From positions 1 to 60,987 of the forward strand of contig WRHK01000021.1 in assembly GCA_009783295.1 (NCBI GenBank): 60,987 nucleotides of DNA, read 5' to 3'. Below the pieces are notes generated by a model. It made no database searches. It was given only the letters and a program-made list of their open reading frames with translations, and was not told where the DNA came from. Below are positions 52,758-60,987 of the stretch, one piece after another. Each line of letters opens with the position of its first letter. Positions within the stretch are counted from its first letter, which is position 1. This stretch comes from Promicromonosporaceae bacterium (GTDB taxonomy: Bacteria > Actinomycetota > Actinomycetes > Actinomycetales > Cellulomonadaceae). The translations under genes were made by a program, and so were the position numbers.

Positions 52758-53765
52758 GTGCTGATCGCACAGCGCCCCACCCTGACCGAAGAGGTCATCT
52801 CGGAGCACCGCACCCGTTTTGCCATCGAGCCGCTGGAGCCGGGCTTCGGCTACACGCTCGGCAACTCGCTGCGCCGCACCCTGCTGTCGTCCATCCCGGG
52901 CGCGGCCGTCACCTCCATCCGCATCGACGGTGTGCTCCACGAGTTCACCACCGTGCCGGGTGTGAAGGAGGACGTCACCGAGATCATCCTCAACATCAAG
53001 AACCTCGTCGTCTCCTCCGAGAACGACGAGCCGGTCGTCATGTACCTGCGCAAGCAGGGCGCCGGGGCCGTCACCGCCGCGGACATCGTGCCGCCGGCGG
53101 GCGTCGAGGTGCACAACCCCGACCTGCACATCGCCACGCTGAACGACAAGGGCAAGCTCGAGATCGAGCTGACCGTCGAGCGTGGCCGTGGCTATGTCTC
53201 CGCCGCGCAGAACAAGTCGGCGGACGCCGAGATCGGCCGCATCCCGGTCGACTCGATCTACTCGCCGGTCCTCAAGGTCACCTACAAGGTCGAGGCCACC
53301 CGTGTGGAGCAGCGCACGGACTTCGACAAGCTGATCGTCGACGTCGAGACGAAGCCGGCCATCACGCCGCGCGACGCTCTCGCCTCCGCCGGCAAGACGC
53401 TCGTCGAGCTGTTCGGCCTCGCCCGCGAGCTGAACGTCGAGGCCGAGGGCATCGAGATCGGCCCGTCGCCGACGGACTCCGCGCTGGCCGCGGACCTGGC
53501 GCTGCCGATCGAGGAGCTCAACCTCACCATCCGTTCGTACAACTGCCTCAAGCGCGAGGGCATCCACCAGGTCGGTGAGCTGGTCGCGCGGTCCGAGGCC
53601 GACCTGCTCGACATCCGTAACTTCGGCGCCAAGTCGATCAACGAGGTCAAGGAGAAGCTGGCCGAGCTCGGCCTGGCGCTCAAGGACTCGCCGCTCGACT
53701 TCGACCCGTCCGCGACGTTCTACGACGGCGGCGACGACACGGCCTACGACGAGCAGTCGTACTGA
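52758..53765 (+). CDS. rpoA: DNA-directed RNA polymerase subunit alpha
   Basis: A 335-residue alpha subunit. The N-terminal dimerisation domain ([25 protein letters not shown]) and C-terminal domain that binds UP elements and activators ([29 protein letters not shown], about 255-310) are complete, with a short acidic tail. GTG start. 23 bases before rplQ. Confidence 0.98.
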   Translation: MLIAQRPTLTEEVISEHRTRFAIEPLEPGFGYTLGNSLRRTLLSSIPGAAVTSIRIDGVLHEFTTVPGVKEDVTEIILNIKNLVVSSENDEPVVMYLRKQGAGAVTAADIVPPAGVEVHNPDLHIATLNDKGKLEIELTVERGRGYVSAAQNKSADAEIGRIPVDSIYSPVLKVTYKVEATRVEQRTDFDKLIVDVETKPAITPRDALASAGKTLVELFGLARELNVEAEGIEIGPSPTDSALAADLALPIEELNLTIRSYNCLKREGIHQVGELVARSEADLLDIRNFGAKSINEVKEKLAELGLALKDSPLDFDPSATFYDGGDDTAYDEQSY

Positions 53766-53788
53766 TTCTTTTCTAGGAGAACCCCAAC

Positions 53789-54343
53789 ATGCCTACCCCC
53801 ACCAAGGGTCCGCGGCTCGGCGGTGGCCCGGCTCACGAGCGTCTCATCCTCGCGAACCTGGCCACGGCGCTCTTCGAGCACGGCCGCATCACCACCACCG
53901 TCACCAAGGCGAAGCGCGTCCAGCCGCTGGCCGAGCGCCTCATCACGTTCGCGAAGCGCGGCGACCTGCACGCCCGCCGTCGCGTCCTGACCGTGGTGCG
54001 CGACAAGGGTGTGGTGCACACGCTGTTCACCGAGATCGCCCCGGCCGTGGCCGAGCGCAACGGTGGCTACACGCGCGTCACCAAGATCGGCAACCGCAAG
54101 GGTGACAACGCCCCCATGGCCGTGATCGAGCTCGTGACCGAGCCCGTCAGCCCGAAGCAGGCCGTCGTCAAGGAGGCCGAGAAGGCCGCCAAGAAGGCTG
54201 CGCCGAAGAAGGCTGCCCCCCAGGTCGAGGAGCCCGCGGTCGAGGAGACCGTCGAGACCCCCGCCGAGGCCGTCGAGGCCGAGGTCGCGGAGACCGAGGC
54301 GCCCGCCGCCGAGGCCGCCGCGGAGGAGACCAAGGAGGCCTGA
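53789..54343 (+). CDS. rplQ: 50S ribosomal protein L17
   Basis: A 184-residue L17. The core (about residues 1-118, [23 protein letters not shown]) is canonical and is followed by a roughly 60-residue Ala/Glu/Val/Lys-rich tail ([11 protein letters not shown] then an acidic stretch). This tail is common in actinobacteria and its function is not known. Last gene of the alpha operon. Confidence 0.97.
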   Translation: MPTPTKGPRLGGGPAHERLILANLATALFEHGRITTTVTKAKRVQPLAERLITFAKRGDLHARRRVLTVVRDKGVVHTLFTEIAPAVAERNGGYTRVTKIGNRKGDNAPMAVIELVTEPVSPKQAVVKEAEKAAKKAAPKKAAPQVEEPAVEETVETPAEAVEAEVAETEAPAAEAAAEETKEA

Positions 54344-54369
54344 GCCTCCACGCGTCCCGCGTGCCTGAC

Positions 54370-54407
54370 GAAGGGGCCCCGCACCGATGCCGGTGCGGGG
54401 CCCCTTC
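54370..54407 (+). terminator. Terminator after rplQ
   Basis: GAAGGGGCCCCGCACCG (54370-54386) pairs with CGGTGCGGGGCCCCTTC (54391-54407) across a short ATGC loop. A 17-base perfect stem, the strongest hairpin seen in the window, ends the alpha operon. Confidence 0.85.
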
Positions 54408-54476
54408 GCGTGCCCGGCCGGCCGGTGGCAGAGTGGTGAGACCCCGTGCTCCGACCGGGGCGAGGGGGTGGGGCGG

Positions 54477-55265
54477 ATGGCTTCCGGCGTACCCGTGCTG
54501 CTGGTGCACGGCGCGCGGACCTCGCGCACCATGTGGCGCCGCCAGCTCCAGGTGCTCGACGGCGCCGGGGTCACGGCCGTCGCGGTCGACCTGCCCGGGC
54601 ACGGCGGGCGCATCGACGAGCCGTTCACGCTCGACGGCTCCGTCGACGCCATCCACGACGGCGTCGATGGCCTGGGTGGGCGGGCGCTCGTCGTCGGGCT
54701 GTCGCTGGGCGGCTACCTCGCGATCGAGCACCGGGCCCGGTACCCCGAGCAGTCCGCCGGGCTCGTGGCGGCGTCGTGCTGCACGCCGCCGCAGTCGCCG
54801 CTGCGCGGGCTGTGGCAGTCGGCGTCGCACGCGCTCGAGTCGCGCCCCGACCACGGCGCGTGGCTCAACGACTGGCTCACGGCGCACACGCTCGACGACG
54901 CCGCCGCCGCCGACATCACGGCGGGCGGGTACGCGCTGACCGTCATGACGGACGTGCTGCGCGAGCTCGCGCCGTCGGACACGCTCTCCGCGCTGGCGCG
55001 CGGCACCAGCCCCGTGTGGCTCGTCAACGGCCGCTGGGACCACTTCCGGGGCGGCGAGCGGCGCATGGTCGCGGCCGCCCGCTCGGGCGGCGCGCCGCTG
55101 CGGCTCGTGGTGGTACCGGGGGCCCGTCACACAGTGAGCTTCGACGCCCCTGTCGCGTTCGCGCGGGTGGTGCTCGAGGCGGCCGCTGCGGTCAGCCCCA
55201 CGTCTCGTGCGGCAGCTCCCACGCTCGCGCCCCGCCCACGAGAGCCGCTGAGTTCGGCACGATGA
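54477..55265 (+). CDS. Alpha/beta hydrolase
   Basis: A 262-residue alpha/beta-fold hydrolase. The oxyanion HG is in VLLVHGARTS, the nucleophile is Ser76 (VVGLSLGGY) and the catalytic His is His218 (GARHTVSFD). No signal peptide, so cytosolic. The substrate is unknown. I use the ATG at 54477 (GGGGG-rich site); a GTG three codons earlier is possible, and the upstream ATG at 54387 lies inside the rplQ terminator. Its last 24 codons run antisense over the end of the convergent ROK gene. Confidence 0.82.
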   Translation: MASGVPVLLVHGARTSRTMWRRQLQVLDGAGVTAVAVDLPGHGGRIDEPFTLDGSVDAIHDGVDGLGGRALVVGLSLGGYLAIEHRARYPEQSAGLVAASCCTPPQSPLRGLWQSASHALESRPDHGAWLNDWLTAHTLDDAAAADITAGGYALTVMTDVLRELAPSDTLSALARGTSPVWLVNGRWDHFRGGERRMVAAARSGGAPLRLVVVPGARHTVSFDAPVAFARVVLEAAAAVSPTSRAAAPTLAPRPREPLSSAR

Positions 55266-55959
55266 CGACGTCGTCGCCGAGGCGTCCGAGCGCCGCCGGC
55301 GTGATGCGGCGCGAGTTGCCGCCGCCCAGGTAGAGGCGGTCCCACCAGAACACCGGCCGCAGGCCCTCGACAAGGTTCACCACGCGCCGCGACCACAGGC
55401 CGTCGCCGAGCCGGCGGCGCTCCGGCTCGCCGATGTACTCGTCGTAGGTGACGAACCGGCGCACGGGCGCGTGCGACCACTCCAGGTGCGGGGCCAGCCG
55501 ACCGCCGTCGAACAGCGCCGACCCGAGCCCGGTGCCGAGCGTGAGCACCAGCTCGAGCCCCGACCCCGCGATCACGCCCGCGCCGTGCACCTGCGCATCG
55601 TTGAGCACCATGGCCGGCACCCCGAGGCGCTGCGTGACGGCGGCCCGCATGTCGAAGCTCGACCACGCCTCCAGCAGCTCCGGCTCGACGCGCGACCGCG
55701 GCCCGGACCGCGTCACGTAGTGCGGCGTGTGCACGACGACGCCGTGCCGGATCATGCCCGGCATGCCGACGGTGGCGCGGTCGGCGCGCGGCAGGTCGGC
55801 GGCGATGCCGGCGATCGTCTCGACCAGCAGCGACGGCGGGAGCGGGTAGGGCGTGGGCACGCGCACGGCGGCGGCGTGGGCCGTGCCGCCCGCGTCCAGG
55901 ACGGAGGCCTTGATGCCGCCGCCCCCGCAGTCGACGGCGAGCGTGAGGGTCTCTGACAC
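55192..55959 (-). CDS. ROK family kinase (polyphosphate-glucokinase-like)
   Basis: A 255-residue ROK/PpgK-like sugar kinase. The phosphate-binding motif is AVDCGGGGIKASVLD (residues 7-21), the catalytic base is Asp121 (VLNDAQVHG) and a second nucleotide motif is LTLGTGLGSALFDGG. As in polyphosphate glucokinases, the ROK cysteine zinc motif is absent. I chose the GTG at 55959 (GGGGAC upstream); a longer ATG at 56019 would run into truA's start region. Glucose as substrate is likely but unproven. Confidence 0.8.
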   Translation of the reverse strand: MSETLTLAVDCGGGGIKASVLDAGGTAHAAAVRVPTPYPLPPSLLVETIAGIAADLPRADRATVGMPGMIRHGVVVHTPHYVTRSGPRSRVEPELLEAWSSFDMRAAVTQRLGVPAMVLNDAQVHGAGVIAGSGLELVLTLGTGLGSALFDGGRLAPHLEWSHAPVRRFVTYDEYIGEPERRRLGDGLWSRRVVNLVEGLRPVFWWDRLYLGGGNSRRITPAALGRLGDDVVIVPNSAALVGGARAWELPHETWG

Positions 55960-56008
55960 GTCCCCATCATCGCCCGGCCCACCGGGTGCGTCCGGGAGAA
56001 TGGTCCAC

Positions 56009-56905
56009 GTGAACGCCATGGAGACGGTGCGCGTCCGCCTCGACCTCGCCTACGACGGCACGGGGTTCGCCGGGTGGGCCACGCAGCCTTCCCTGCGCAC
56101 GGTGCAGGGCGCGCTGGAGGAGGGGCTCGAGCGCGTGCTGCGCCTCGGGGCGCTGGGCCTGCCCGCGCCGCGCCTCACGGTCGCCGGCCGCACCGACGCC
56201 GGCGTGCACGCCCGCGGGCAGGTCGCGCACGTGGACATCCCCGTCAAGCGCTGGGAGGCGCTGCCCGGCCGCTCGGACCGCGAGCCCGGCGAGTCCCTCG
56301 TGGCTCGGCTCGCGGGCGTGCTGCCGCGCGACGTCGTCGTGCACCGGGCCGGCCTGGCGCCGGCGGGCTTCGACGCGCGCTTCTCCGCGCTCTACCGCCG
56401 CTACGCCTTCCGCATCGCCGACGACCCCCGCCTGCGCGACCCGCTGCGGCGCACGCACGTGCTGTGGCACCGCCGCCCGCTCGACGTCGGCGCCATGCAC
56501 GACGCCGTCCAGGCCCTGCGGGGCGTGCGCGACTTCGCGGCGTTCTGCAAGCCCCGGCCCGGCGCCACCACGATCCGCGAGCTCAAGGAGCTCGACTGGG
56601 AGCGCCCCGCGGAGGGGCCCGACGCCGGGCTCGTGGTCGCGCGCGTCGTGGCCGACGCGTTCTGCCACAACATGGTGCGCTCGCTCGTGGGCGCGTCGGT
56701 CGCCGTGGGGGAGGGGCGCAAGCCCGTCGGGTGGCCCGCGGAGGTGCTCGCCTCGAAGCGGCGCGAGCTCAACGCGGCGGTCGTGCCCGCGCACGGCCTG
56801 GTGCTCGAGGAGGTCGTCTACCCGCCGGACGCCGAGCTGGCCGAGCGGGCCGACCGCGTGCGCGCCCTGCGCATGGACGAGGACGTGTGGGAGGGCCCCC
56901 GCTAG
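56009..56905 (+). CDS. truA: tRNA pseudouridine(38-40) synthase TruA
   Basis: A 298-residue pseudouridine synthase modifying positions 38-40 of tRNA anticodon arms. The catalytic Asp63 lies in AGRTDAGVHARGQ, and ARFSALYRRYAF plus FCHNMVRSLVG are family hallmarks. I chose the GTG at 56009 with GGGAGA upstream; ATG at 56000 and 56018 are alternatives. It normally follows rplQ directly; here two genes are inserted. Its TAG overlaps the stop of the convergent DUF5709 gene. Confidence 0.95.
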   Translation: MNAMETVRVRLDLAYDGTGFAGWATQPSLRTVQGALEEGLERVLRLGALGLPAPRLTVAGRTDAGVHARGQVAHVDIPVKRWEALPGRSDREPGESLVARLAGVLPRDVVVHRAGLAPAGFDARFSALYRRYAFRIADDPRLRDPLRRTHVLWHRRPLDVGAMHDAVQALRGVRDFAAFCKPRPGATTIRELKELDWERPAEGPDAGLVVARVVADAFCHNMVRSLVGASVAVGEGRKPVGWPAEVLASKRRELNAAVVPAHGLVLEEVVYPPDAELAERADRVRALRMDEDVWEGPR

Positions 56906-57318
56906 GGGCCTTCCGTCCAGTGCACCGCGGCCTCCTCGGCCGACGCGCCCGCGCCGTCGACGCCCGCGTCCTCGCCGTACAGGTCGTTGTCGCGGCTCGC
57001 GCCCACCTCGTCCCGGTCGGCGTCGACGTCGCCCACCAGGCGGCCGGCGCGCTGGGAGTCACGAGGGCGCTGGCGATCCTCCTCCCACCAGTCCGGCTCC
57101 TCGGCCGCCAGCCGGGAGTCGAGCGGCTCGTCGCGCGCCTGCTCCCACGCCGTCTCGCCCCAGCGGGCGTGGCGCTCGCGGTCGGGCGGCGAGACGCCCT
57201 CGTCGAGCGGGTCGTAGTCGCCGCGGTCGTACAGGATGTCGTCGGGCGCGAGCTGGTCGGTGTCGCCTTCGGCCCCCGACTCGGGGTCGGGAGCCGTCCC
57301 GGGGATCTCAGGACTCAT
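56902..57318 (-). CDS. DUF5709 domain-containing protein
   Basis: A 138-residue acidic, probably disordered protein matching the actinobacterial DUF5709 pattern: DQLAPDDILYDRGDYDPLDEG.SPPDR, WGETAWEQ, PLDSRLAAEEPD, RAGRLV and the C-terminal GVDGAGASAEEAAVHW. The function of this family is unknown. ATG start. It shares the palindromic CTAG with truA's stop, so both stops use the same bases on opposite strands. Confidence 0.85.
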   Translation of the reverse strand: MSPEIPGTAPDPESGAEGDTDQLAPDDILYDRGDYDPLDEGVSPPDRERHARWGETAWEQARDEPLDSRLAAEEPDWWEEDRQRPRDSQRAGRLVGDVDADRDEVGASRDNDLYGEDAGVDGAGASAEEAAVHWTEGP

Positions 57319-57495
57319 GCCCCCAGGATCGCGCGCCGAGGGCGCGCGTGCGCGGCGGCGCGCCACTGGGTGCGTCCTGGCGCCGGGCTGGGCGTGCGGT
57401 GGTGCGCTGCTGGGCGCGCGGCGCCGTCGGCGCGGGGCTACCGTCGATGGGCAGGCGAGCTCGCCCGAGCGCGCCCTCGGACGTTGGAGCCCACC

Positions 57496-58134
57496 ATGGC
57501 TGGACTGGACGAGCTGCTCTCGTCGCTCCCGCTCGACCAGATCGCCGGCAAGCTCGGCGTCGACCCGGGCACCGCGCAGACCGCCGCGAGCGGCCTGCTC
57601 CCGGCGCTCGTCGGCGGCCTGCAGGCGAACGCCGCCGACCCGGCCGGCGCGGCATCGATCTCCCAGGCGCTCACGCAGCACAGCTCCAGCCTGGTCGACG
57701 GCGGGGTGAACCTGGCCGACGTCGACGACGCTGAGGGCGCCAAGATCGCGCACCACATCTTCGGCGCGCAGCAGGACCAGGTGGTCGCGAAGGTCGCCGA
57801 GACGACCGGGACCGAGCCGGGGGTGCTGCAGAAGCTGCTGCCGACGCTCGCGCCCATCGTGATGTCGTACCTGTCCAAGCAGGTGTCGGCGGGCCCGCAG
57901 GCCTCGGGCGCGCAGGCACAGCAGGGCGGCGGCGGGATCGGCGGGCTGCTGGGCAACCTGTTCGGCGGCCACAAGGGCGACCAGGCCGGGGCTGCCGGCG
58001 CCGGCGGCACGGACCTCGGTGGCGTGCTCGGCTCGATCCTCGGCGGCGGGGGGTCCGGGGGCGCCGGCGGCGGCCTCGACGTCGGCTCGCTGCTCGGTGG
58101 GCTGGGCGGTCTGCTGGGCGGTGGCCGGCGCTGA
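57496..58134 (+). CDS. DUF937 domain-containing protein
   Basis: A 212-residue protein. Residues about 1-135 are the helical DUF937 domain (DELLSSLPLDQIAGKLGVD, ALVGGLQANAADP, HHIFGAQQDQVVAKVAETTG); the rest is a Gly-rich tail with GGLLG repeats. YidB-like relatives are of unknown function. No signal peptide. It lies alone between divergent DUF5709 and the rplM promoter. Confidence 0.85.
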   Translation: MAGLDELLSSLPLDQIAGKLGVDPGTAQTAASGLLPALVGGLQANAADPAGAASISQALTQHSSSLVDGGVNLADVDDAEGAKIAHHIFGAQQDQVVAKVAETTGTEPGVLQKLLPTLAPIVMSYLSKQVSAGPQASGAQAQQGGGGIGGLLGNLFGGHKGDQAGAAGAGGTDLGGVLGSILGGGGSGGAGGGLDVGSLLGGLGGLLGGGRR

Positions 58135-58163
58135 TCCTGCCGTGGCACGTGACCGATCTCGCT

Positions 58164-58193
58164 TTGGAGATCGGATACCTGCCGGGGTAGTCT
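58164..58193 (+). promoter_or_regulatory. Promoter for rplM-rpsI
   Basis: TTGGAG (58164-58169), an 18-base spacer and TAGTCT (58188-58193). A CGATCTC/GAGATCG inverted repeat overlaps the -35 and could be a regulatory site. The leader is about 165 bases. Confidence 0.6.
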
Positions 58194-58362
58194 GGTCAGT
58201 CGTTGTGCTCTTGTTCCGACGTCCCGCGATCGCAGCGCGCCCACTCGCACATGTGATCGCAAGGCCGGGATGTCACCCCAGGAACCTCCCGCGCACAGCG
58301 CCTTGTCACTTCGGGCACCGCTTCTAGCCCGACGACTACCGAACACGAAAAGGTTACGAACC

Positions 58363-58812
58363 GTGCGTACGTACACCCCGAAGCCCAGCGACGTCCAGCG
58401 CGACTGGTACGTCATCGACGCGACCGACGTCGTCCTGGGCCGTCTGGCGACCCACGTCGCCACGCTCCTGCGCGGGAAGCACAAGCCGACCTTCGCCCCG
58501 CACGTCGACGGTGGTGACTTCGTCATCGTCATCAACGCCGACAAGGTCGCCCTGTCGGGCAACAAGCGGACGACGAAGCTGGCGTACCGCCACTCCGGTT
58601 ACCCGGGTGGTCTGCGTTCCGTCGCTTACGGCGAGCTCCTGGAGAAGAACCCCGAGCGCGCCGTCGAGAAGGCCGTCCGCGGCATGCTGCCGAAGAACTC
58701 CCTCGGCCGCGAGCAGCTCGGCAAGCTGAAGGTCTACCGCGGCGCGGAGCACCCGCACGCGGCCCAGCAGCCCCAGGCGTTCGAGATCACCCAGGTTTCG
58801 CAGCAGGCCTGA
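58363..58812 (+). CDS. rplM: 50S ribosomal protein L13
   Basis: A 149-residue L13, an early assembly protein. It starts at the GTG at 58363 ([21 protein letters not shown]) and contains [21 protein letters not shown] and the C-terminal [16 protein letters not shown]. rpsI follows after 35 bases, the conserved pair. Confidence 0.98.
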   Translation: MRTYTPKPSDVQRDWYVIDATDVVLGRLATHVATLLRGKHKPTFAPHVDGGDFVIVINADKVALSGNKRTTKLAYRHSGYPGGLRSVAYGELLEKNPERAVEKAVRGMLPKNSLGREQLGKLKVYRGAEHPHAAQQPQAFEITQVSQQA

Positions 58813-58847
58813 GCCGCTGCCGAAGAGCGACACGAAGGATTCGAAAA

Positions 58848-59336
58848 GTGGCAGAGACCACCGTCGACACCGAGCTGGACGAGACGACCCCCAGCACCTA
58901 CACGACTGAGACCGAGGCGCCCGTCGCCAACCGTGGTCAGTCCATCACGGCTCCGGGCCAGGCCCTGGGTCGCCGCAAGGAGGCCGTGGCGCGCGTTCGC
59001 CTGGTCCCCGGCACCGGCCAGTGGAAGATCAACGGCCGCACCCTCGAGGACTACTTCCCGAACAAGGTGCACCAGCAGCTGGTCAACTCCCCGCTGAAGC
59101 TCGTCGAGGTCGAGGGCCGCTTCGACATCGTCGCCCGCATCTCGGGTGGCGGCTCGTCCGGCCAGGCCGGCGCCCTGCGCCTCGGCATCGCCCGCGCGCT
59201 GAACGAGATCGACCGCGACGCCAACCGTCCGGCGCTCAAGAAGGCCGGCTTCCTGACCCGCGACCCGCGCGCCGTCGAGCGTAAGAAGGCCGGTCTCAAG
59301 AAGGCCCGCAAGGCTCCGCAGTACTCGAAGCGCTGA
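58848..59336 (+). CDS. rpsI: 30S ribosomal protein S9
   Basis: A 162-residue S9. The core and the C-terminal QYSKR, which reaches the P-site tRNA, are canonical. A 38-residue Thr/Glu-rich N-terminal extension is typical of actinobacteria. GTG start. Confidence 0.97.
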   Translation: MAETTVDTELDETTPSTYTTETEAPVANRGQSITAPGQALGRRKEAVARVRLVPGTGQWKINGRTLEDYFPNKVHQQLVNSPLKLVEVEGRFDIVARISGGGSSGQAGALRLGIARALNEIDRDANRPALKKAGFLTRDPRAVERKKAGLKKARKAPQYSKR

Positions 59337-59357
59337 TCGTCGCTTCCAGCTGCACGT

Positions 59358-59390
59358 ACGGCCCCGTCGGACATCGTCCGGCGGGGCCGT
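59358..59390 (+). terminator. Terminator after rpsI
   Basis: ACGGCCCCGTCGGAC pairs with GTCCGGCGGGGCCGT across an ATC loop (one G-U pair). A strong stem separates rplM-rpsI from glmM. Confidence 0.75.
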
Positions 59391-59495
59391 CGCCGTTGGC
59401 GGCGCCGCCGCCCTGTGGACCGGTGGCCACCGGCGGGCAGAGGTTGCGAAGACCCGGTCTACGATCGGGAGGCATCGTCCGAGGAGGAAAAACAC

Positions 59496-60860
59496 ATGGC
59501 TCGTCTGTTCGGCACCGACGGAGTGCGAGGTCTCGCGAACCGCGACGTCACCGCGGAGCTCGCCCTGGCGCTCGGGAGCGCCGCCGCGCACGAGCTCGCG
59601 TCGTCGGACCACGCCCCCGGCCACCGGCCCCGCGCGGTGCTGGGACGTGACCCCCGCGCGTCGGGCGAGTTCCTCGGCGCCGGCGTCACCGCCGGTCTCG
59701 CGAGCGCGGGCGTCGACGTGATCGACCTGGGCGTGCTGCCGACGCCGGCCCTGGCGTACCTGGTCAGCGAGCTCGACTGCGACCTGGGCGTCATGATCTC
59801 GGCGTCGCACAACCCGATGCCCGACAACGGCATCAAGTTCTTCCAGCGCGGCGGCCTCAAGCTCGACGACGCCGTCGAGGACCGCATCGAGGCGTGGATC
59901 CAGGAGACCTGGGAGCTGCCCACGGGCGCCGCCGTCGGGCGCGTGCGCATCGACAACGGGTCGGCCGTGGACCGGTATGTCGAGCACCTGATCGGCAGCA
60001 TCGGCACGACTGCCGACTACCGGCCCCTCGAGGGCCTGCGCATCGCCGTGGACGCCGCCAACGGCGCCGCGAGCGCCGTCGGGCCGGAGGCGCTGCGCCA
60101 GGCCGGCGCCGACGTCGTCGTGATGAACGCGAGCCCCGACGGCCGCAACATCAACGAGAAGGCCGGGTCGACCCACCCCGAGCAGCTCCAGGCCGTCGTG
60201 GTGGCGGCCGAGGCGGACTTCGGCGTGGCGTTCGACGGCGACGCCGACCGCTGCCTGGCCGTGGACCACGGCGGCGTGCTGGTGGACGGCGACCAGATCC
60301 TGGGCATCCTCGCCCGGTCGATGAAGGCGGAGAACCGCCTGCCCAACGACACGCTCGTCGTGACCGTGATGAGCAACCTGGGCCTGCTGCTCGCCATGAA
60401 GAAGTCGGGCATCACCACGGTGCAGACGGGCGTCGGGGACCGCTACGTGCTCGAGGAGATGCGCGCCCACGGGCACGGCCTGGGCGGCGAGCAGTCCGGC
60501 CACATCATCCTGGCGGAGCACGCGACCACCGGCGACGGCGTGCTCACGTCGCTGCACCTCGCGGCGGAGGTCAAGCGCTCGGGCCAGCGGCTCGCCGACC
60601 TGGCGGCCGCGATCCCGCGCCTGCCGCAGACGCTCATCAACGTCAAGGGTGTCGACAAGGCGCGCGCCGACAGCGACCAGGGCGTGCTCTCCGCCGTCGC
60701 CGCGGCCGAGGCGCTGCTGGGGGAGACGGGCCGCGTGCTGTTGCGCTCCTCGGGCACGGAGCCGCTGGTGCGCGTCATGGTCGAGGCCGCGACGCAGCAG
60801 CAGGCCGACGGCGTCGCCGACTCGCTGGCCGCCGTCGTGCGCGAGCGGCTGGCGCTGTGA
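59496..60860 (+). CDS. glmM: Phosphoglucosamine mutase
   Basis: A 454-residue alpha-D-phosphohexomutase converting glucosamine 6-phosphate to glucosamine 1-phosphate for UDP-GlcNAc and peptidoglycan. The phosphorylated serine is Ser104 ([12 protein letters not shown]), the metal loop is DGDADRC, and [12 protein letters not shown] binds phosphate. GAGGAGG is the ribosome site. Its TGA shares GTGA with the following deformylase gene. It follows rplM-rpsI as in most actinobacteria. Confidence 0.97.
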   Translation: MARLFGTDGVRGLANRDVTAELALALGSAAAHELASSDHAPGHRPRAVLGRDPRASGEFLGAGVTAGLASAGVDVIDLGVLPTPALAYLVSELDCDLGVMISASHNPMPDNGIKFFQRGGLKLDDAVEDRIEAWIQETWELPTGAAVGRVRIDNGSAVDRYVEHLIGSIGTTADYRPLEGLRIAVDAANGAASAVGPEALRQAGADVVVMNASPDGRNINEKAGSTHPEQLQAVVVAAEADFGVAFDGDADRCLAVDHGGVLVDGDQILGILARSMKAENRLPNDTLVVTVMSNLGLLLAMKKSGITTVQTGVGDRYVLEEMRAHGHGLGGEQSGHIILAEHATTGDGVLTSLHLAAEVKRSGQRLADLAAAIPRLPQTLINVKGVDKARADSDQGVLSAVAAAEALLGETGRVLLRSSGTEPLVRVMVEAATQQQADGVADSLAAVVRERLAL

Positions 60861-60987
60861 GCGGCACAGGGTTCGCTGGCCCGGTCGACGAGGAGCTGTA
60901 CGCGGCGGTCTCCAGCCTGCTCTCGGCCGTCGGGCCGGCGGGCCTGCTGCCCATCGTGCAGTCCGGCGACCCGGTGCTGCGCCGACC
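60857..60987 (+). CDS. def: Peptide deformylase, partial (N-terminus)
   Basis: The first 43 residues of a gene cut by the window end. The segment [14 protein letters not shown] matches the N-terminal strand of peptide deformylases, preceded by the roughly 25-residue extension seen in actinobacterial forms downstream of glmM. The catalytic motifs lie outside the window. GTG start overlapping the glmM stop by 4 bases. Confidence 0.75.
   Translation, partial: MSGTGFAGPVDEELYAAVSSLLSAVGPAGLLPIVQSGDPVLRR

Noticed and set aside
54387-54476. An N-terminal extension of the alpha/beta hydrolase from the ATG at 54387
   Set aside because: The ATG lies in the loop of the rplQ terminator and the added residues are unlike a hydrolase or signal peptide.
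57496-58134. DUF937 protein as a toxin or pore-forming effector for the protease island
   Set aside because: It is nearly 37 kb away, in a separate context, and has no membrane or gasdermin-like features.

Overview
The window is a high-GC (roughly 70% or more) actinobacterial chromosome segment. It carries almost the whole core transcription and translation supercluster: secE-nusG-rplKA, rplJL-rpoBC, rpsLG-fusA-tuf, the S10, spc and alpha operons, and rplM-rpsI-glmM. GTG and TTG starts, the actinobacterial rpmG/HadAB neighbourhood, a DUF5709 protein, single-copy tuf order and the absence of rpsD between rpsK and rpoA fit the order Micrococcales. Promicromonosporaceae or Cellulomonadaceae is my best guess, but this is an inference from gene order and protein style, not a species call.

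Layout. 1-2.5 kb: a truncated HAD phosphatase and yajQ (minus strand), tRNA-Tyr, tRNA-Thr, tRNA-Met, rpmG and two hotdog-fold dehydratase subunits. 2.5-7.2 kb: a LacI regulator divergent from an MFS permease, then murB, then a lipoprotein L,D-transpeptidase. 7.3-12 kb (minus strand): an ABC-2 exporter, a NarL-type two-component system and an adenosine deaminase-like gene that look like one operon. 12.1-14.8 kb: tRNA-Trp, secE, nusG, rplK, rplA. 14.8-20.7 kb: an accessory island between rplA and rplJ. It encodes an ECF sigma factor, a small translationally coupled protein, a subtilisin (S8) protease with no signal peptide, and a TPR-CHAT caspase-like protease. This is the part of the window most likely to be an undescribed system. 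20.7-34.7 kb: rplJL, rpoBC, rpsLG, fusA, tuf. 34.7-37.6 kb: a nested palindrome cluster followed by ribokinase and two tandem nucleoside hydrolases. 37.6-54.4 kb: S10, spc, secY-adk-map, infA and alpha operons. 54.4-58.1 kb: an alpha/beta hydrolase, a ROK kinase, truA, a DUF5709 protein and a DUF937 protein. 58.2-61 kb: rplM, rpsI, glmM and the start of a peptide deformylase gene.

How the genes work together. Most genes build the ribosome, RNA polymerase, translation factors and the Sec channel. They are broken into transcription units by GC-rich hairpins, and several units have recognisable TTGnnn-N17/18-TAnnnT promoters. The accessory genes sit exactly at the unit borders (after the rplKA, tuf and rplQ terminators), so they can be gained or lost without disturbing the core operons. 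RpoB carries Asn where rifampicin-sensitive enzymes have Ser531 (E. coli numbering). The sigma/S8/CHAT island looks like a cytosolic stress- or damage-triggered double-protease module under its own sigma factor; its role is inferred, not known.
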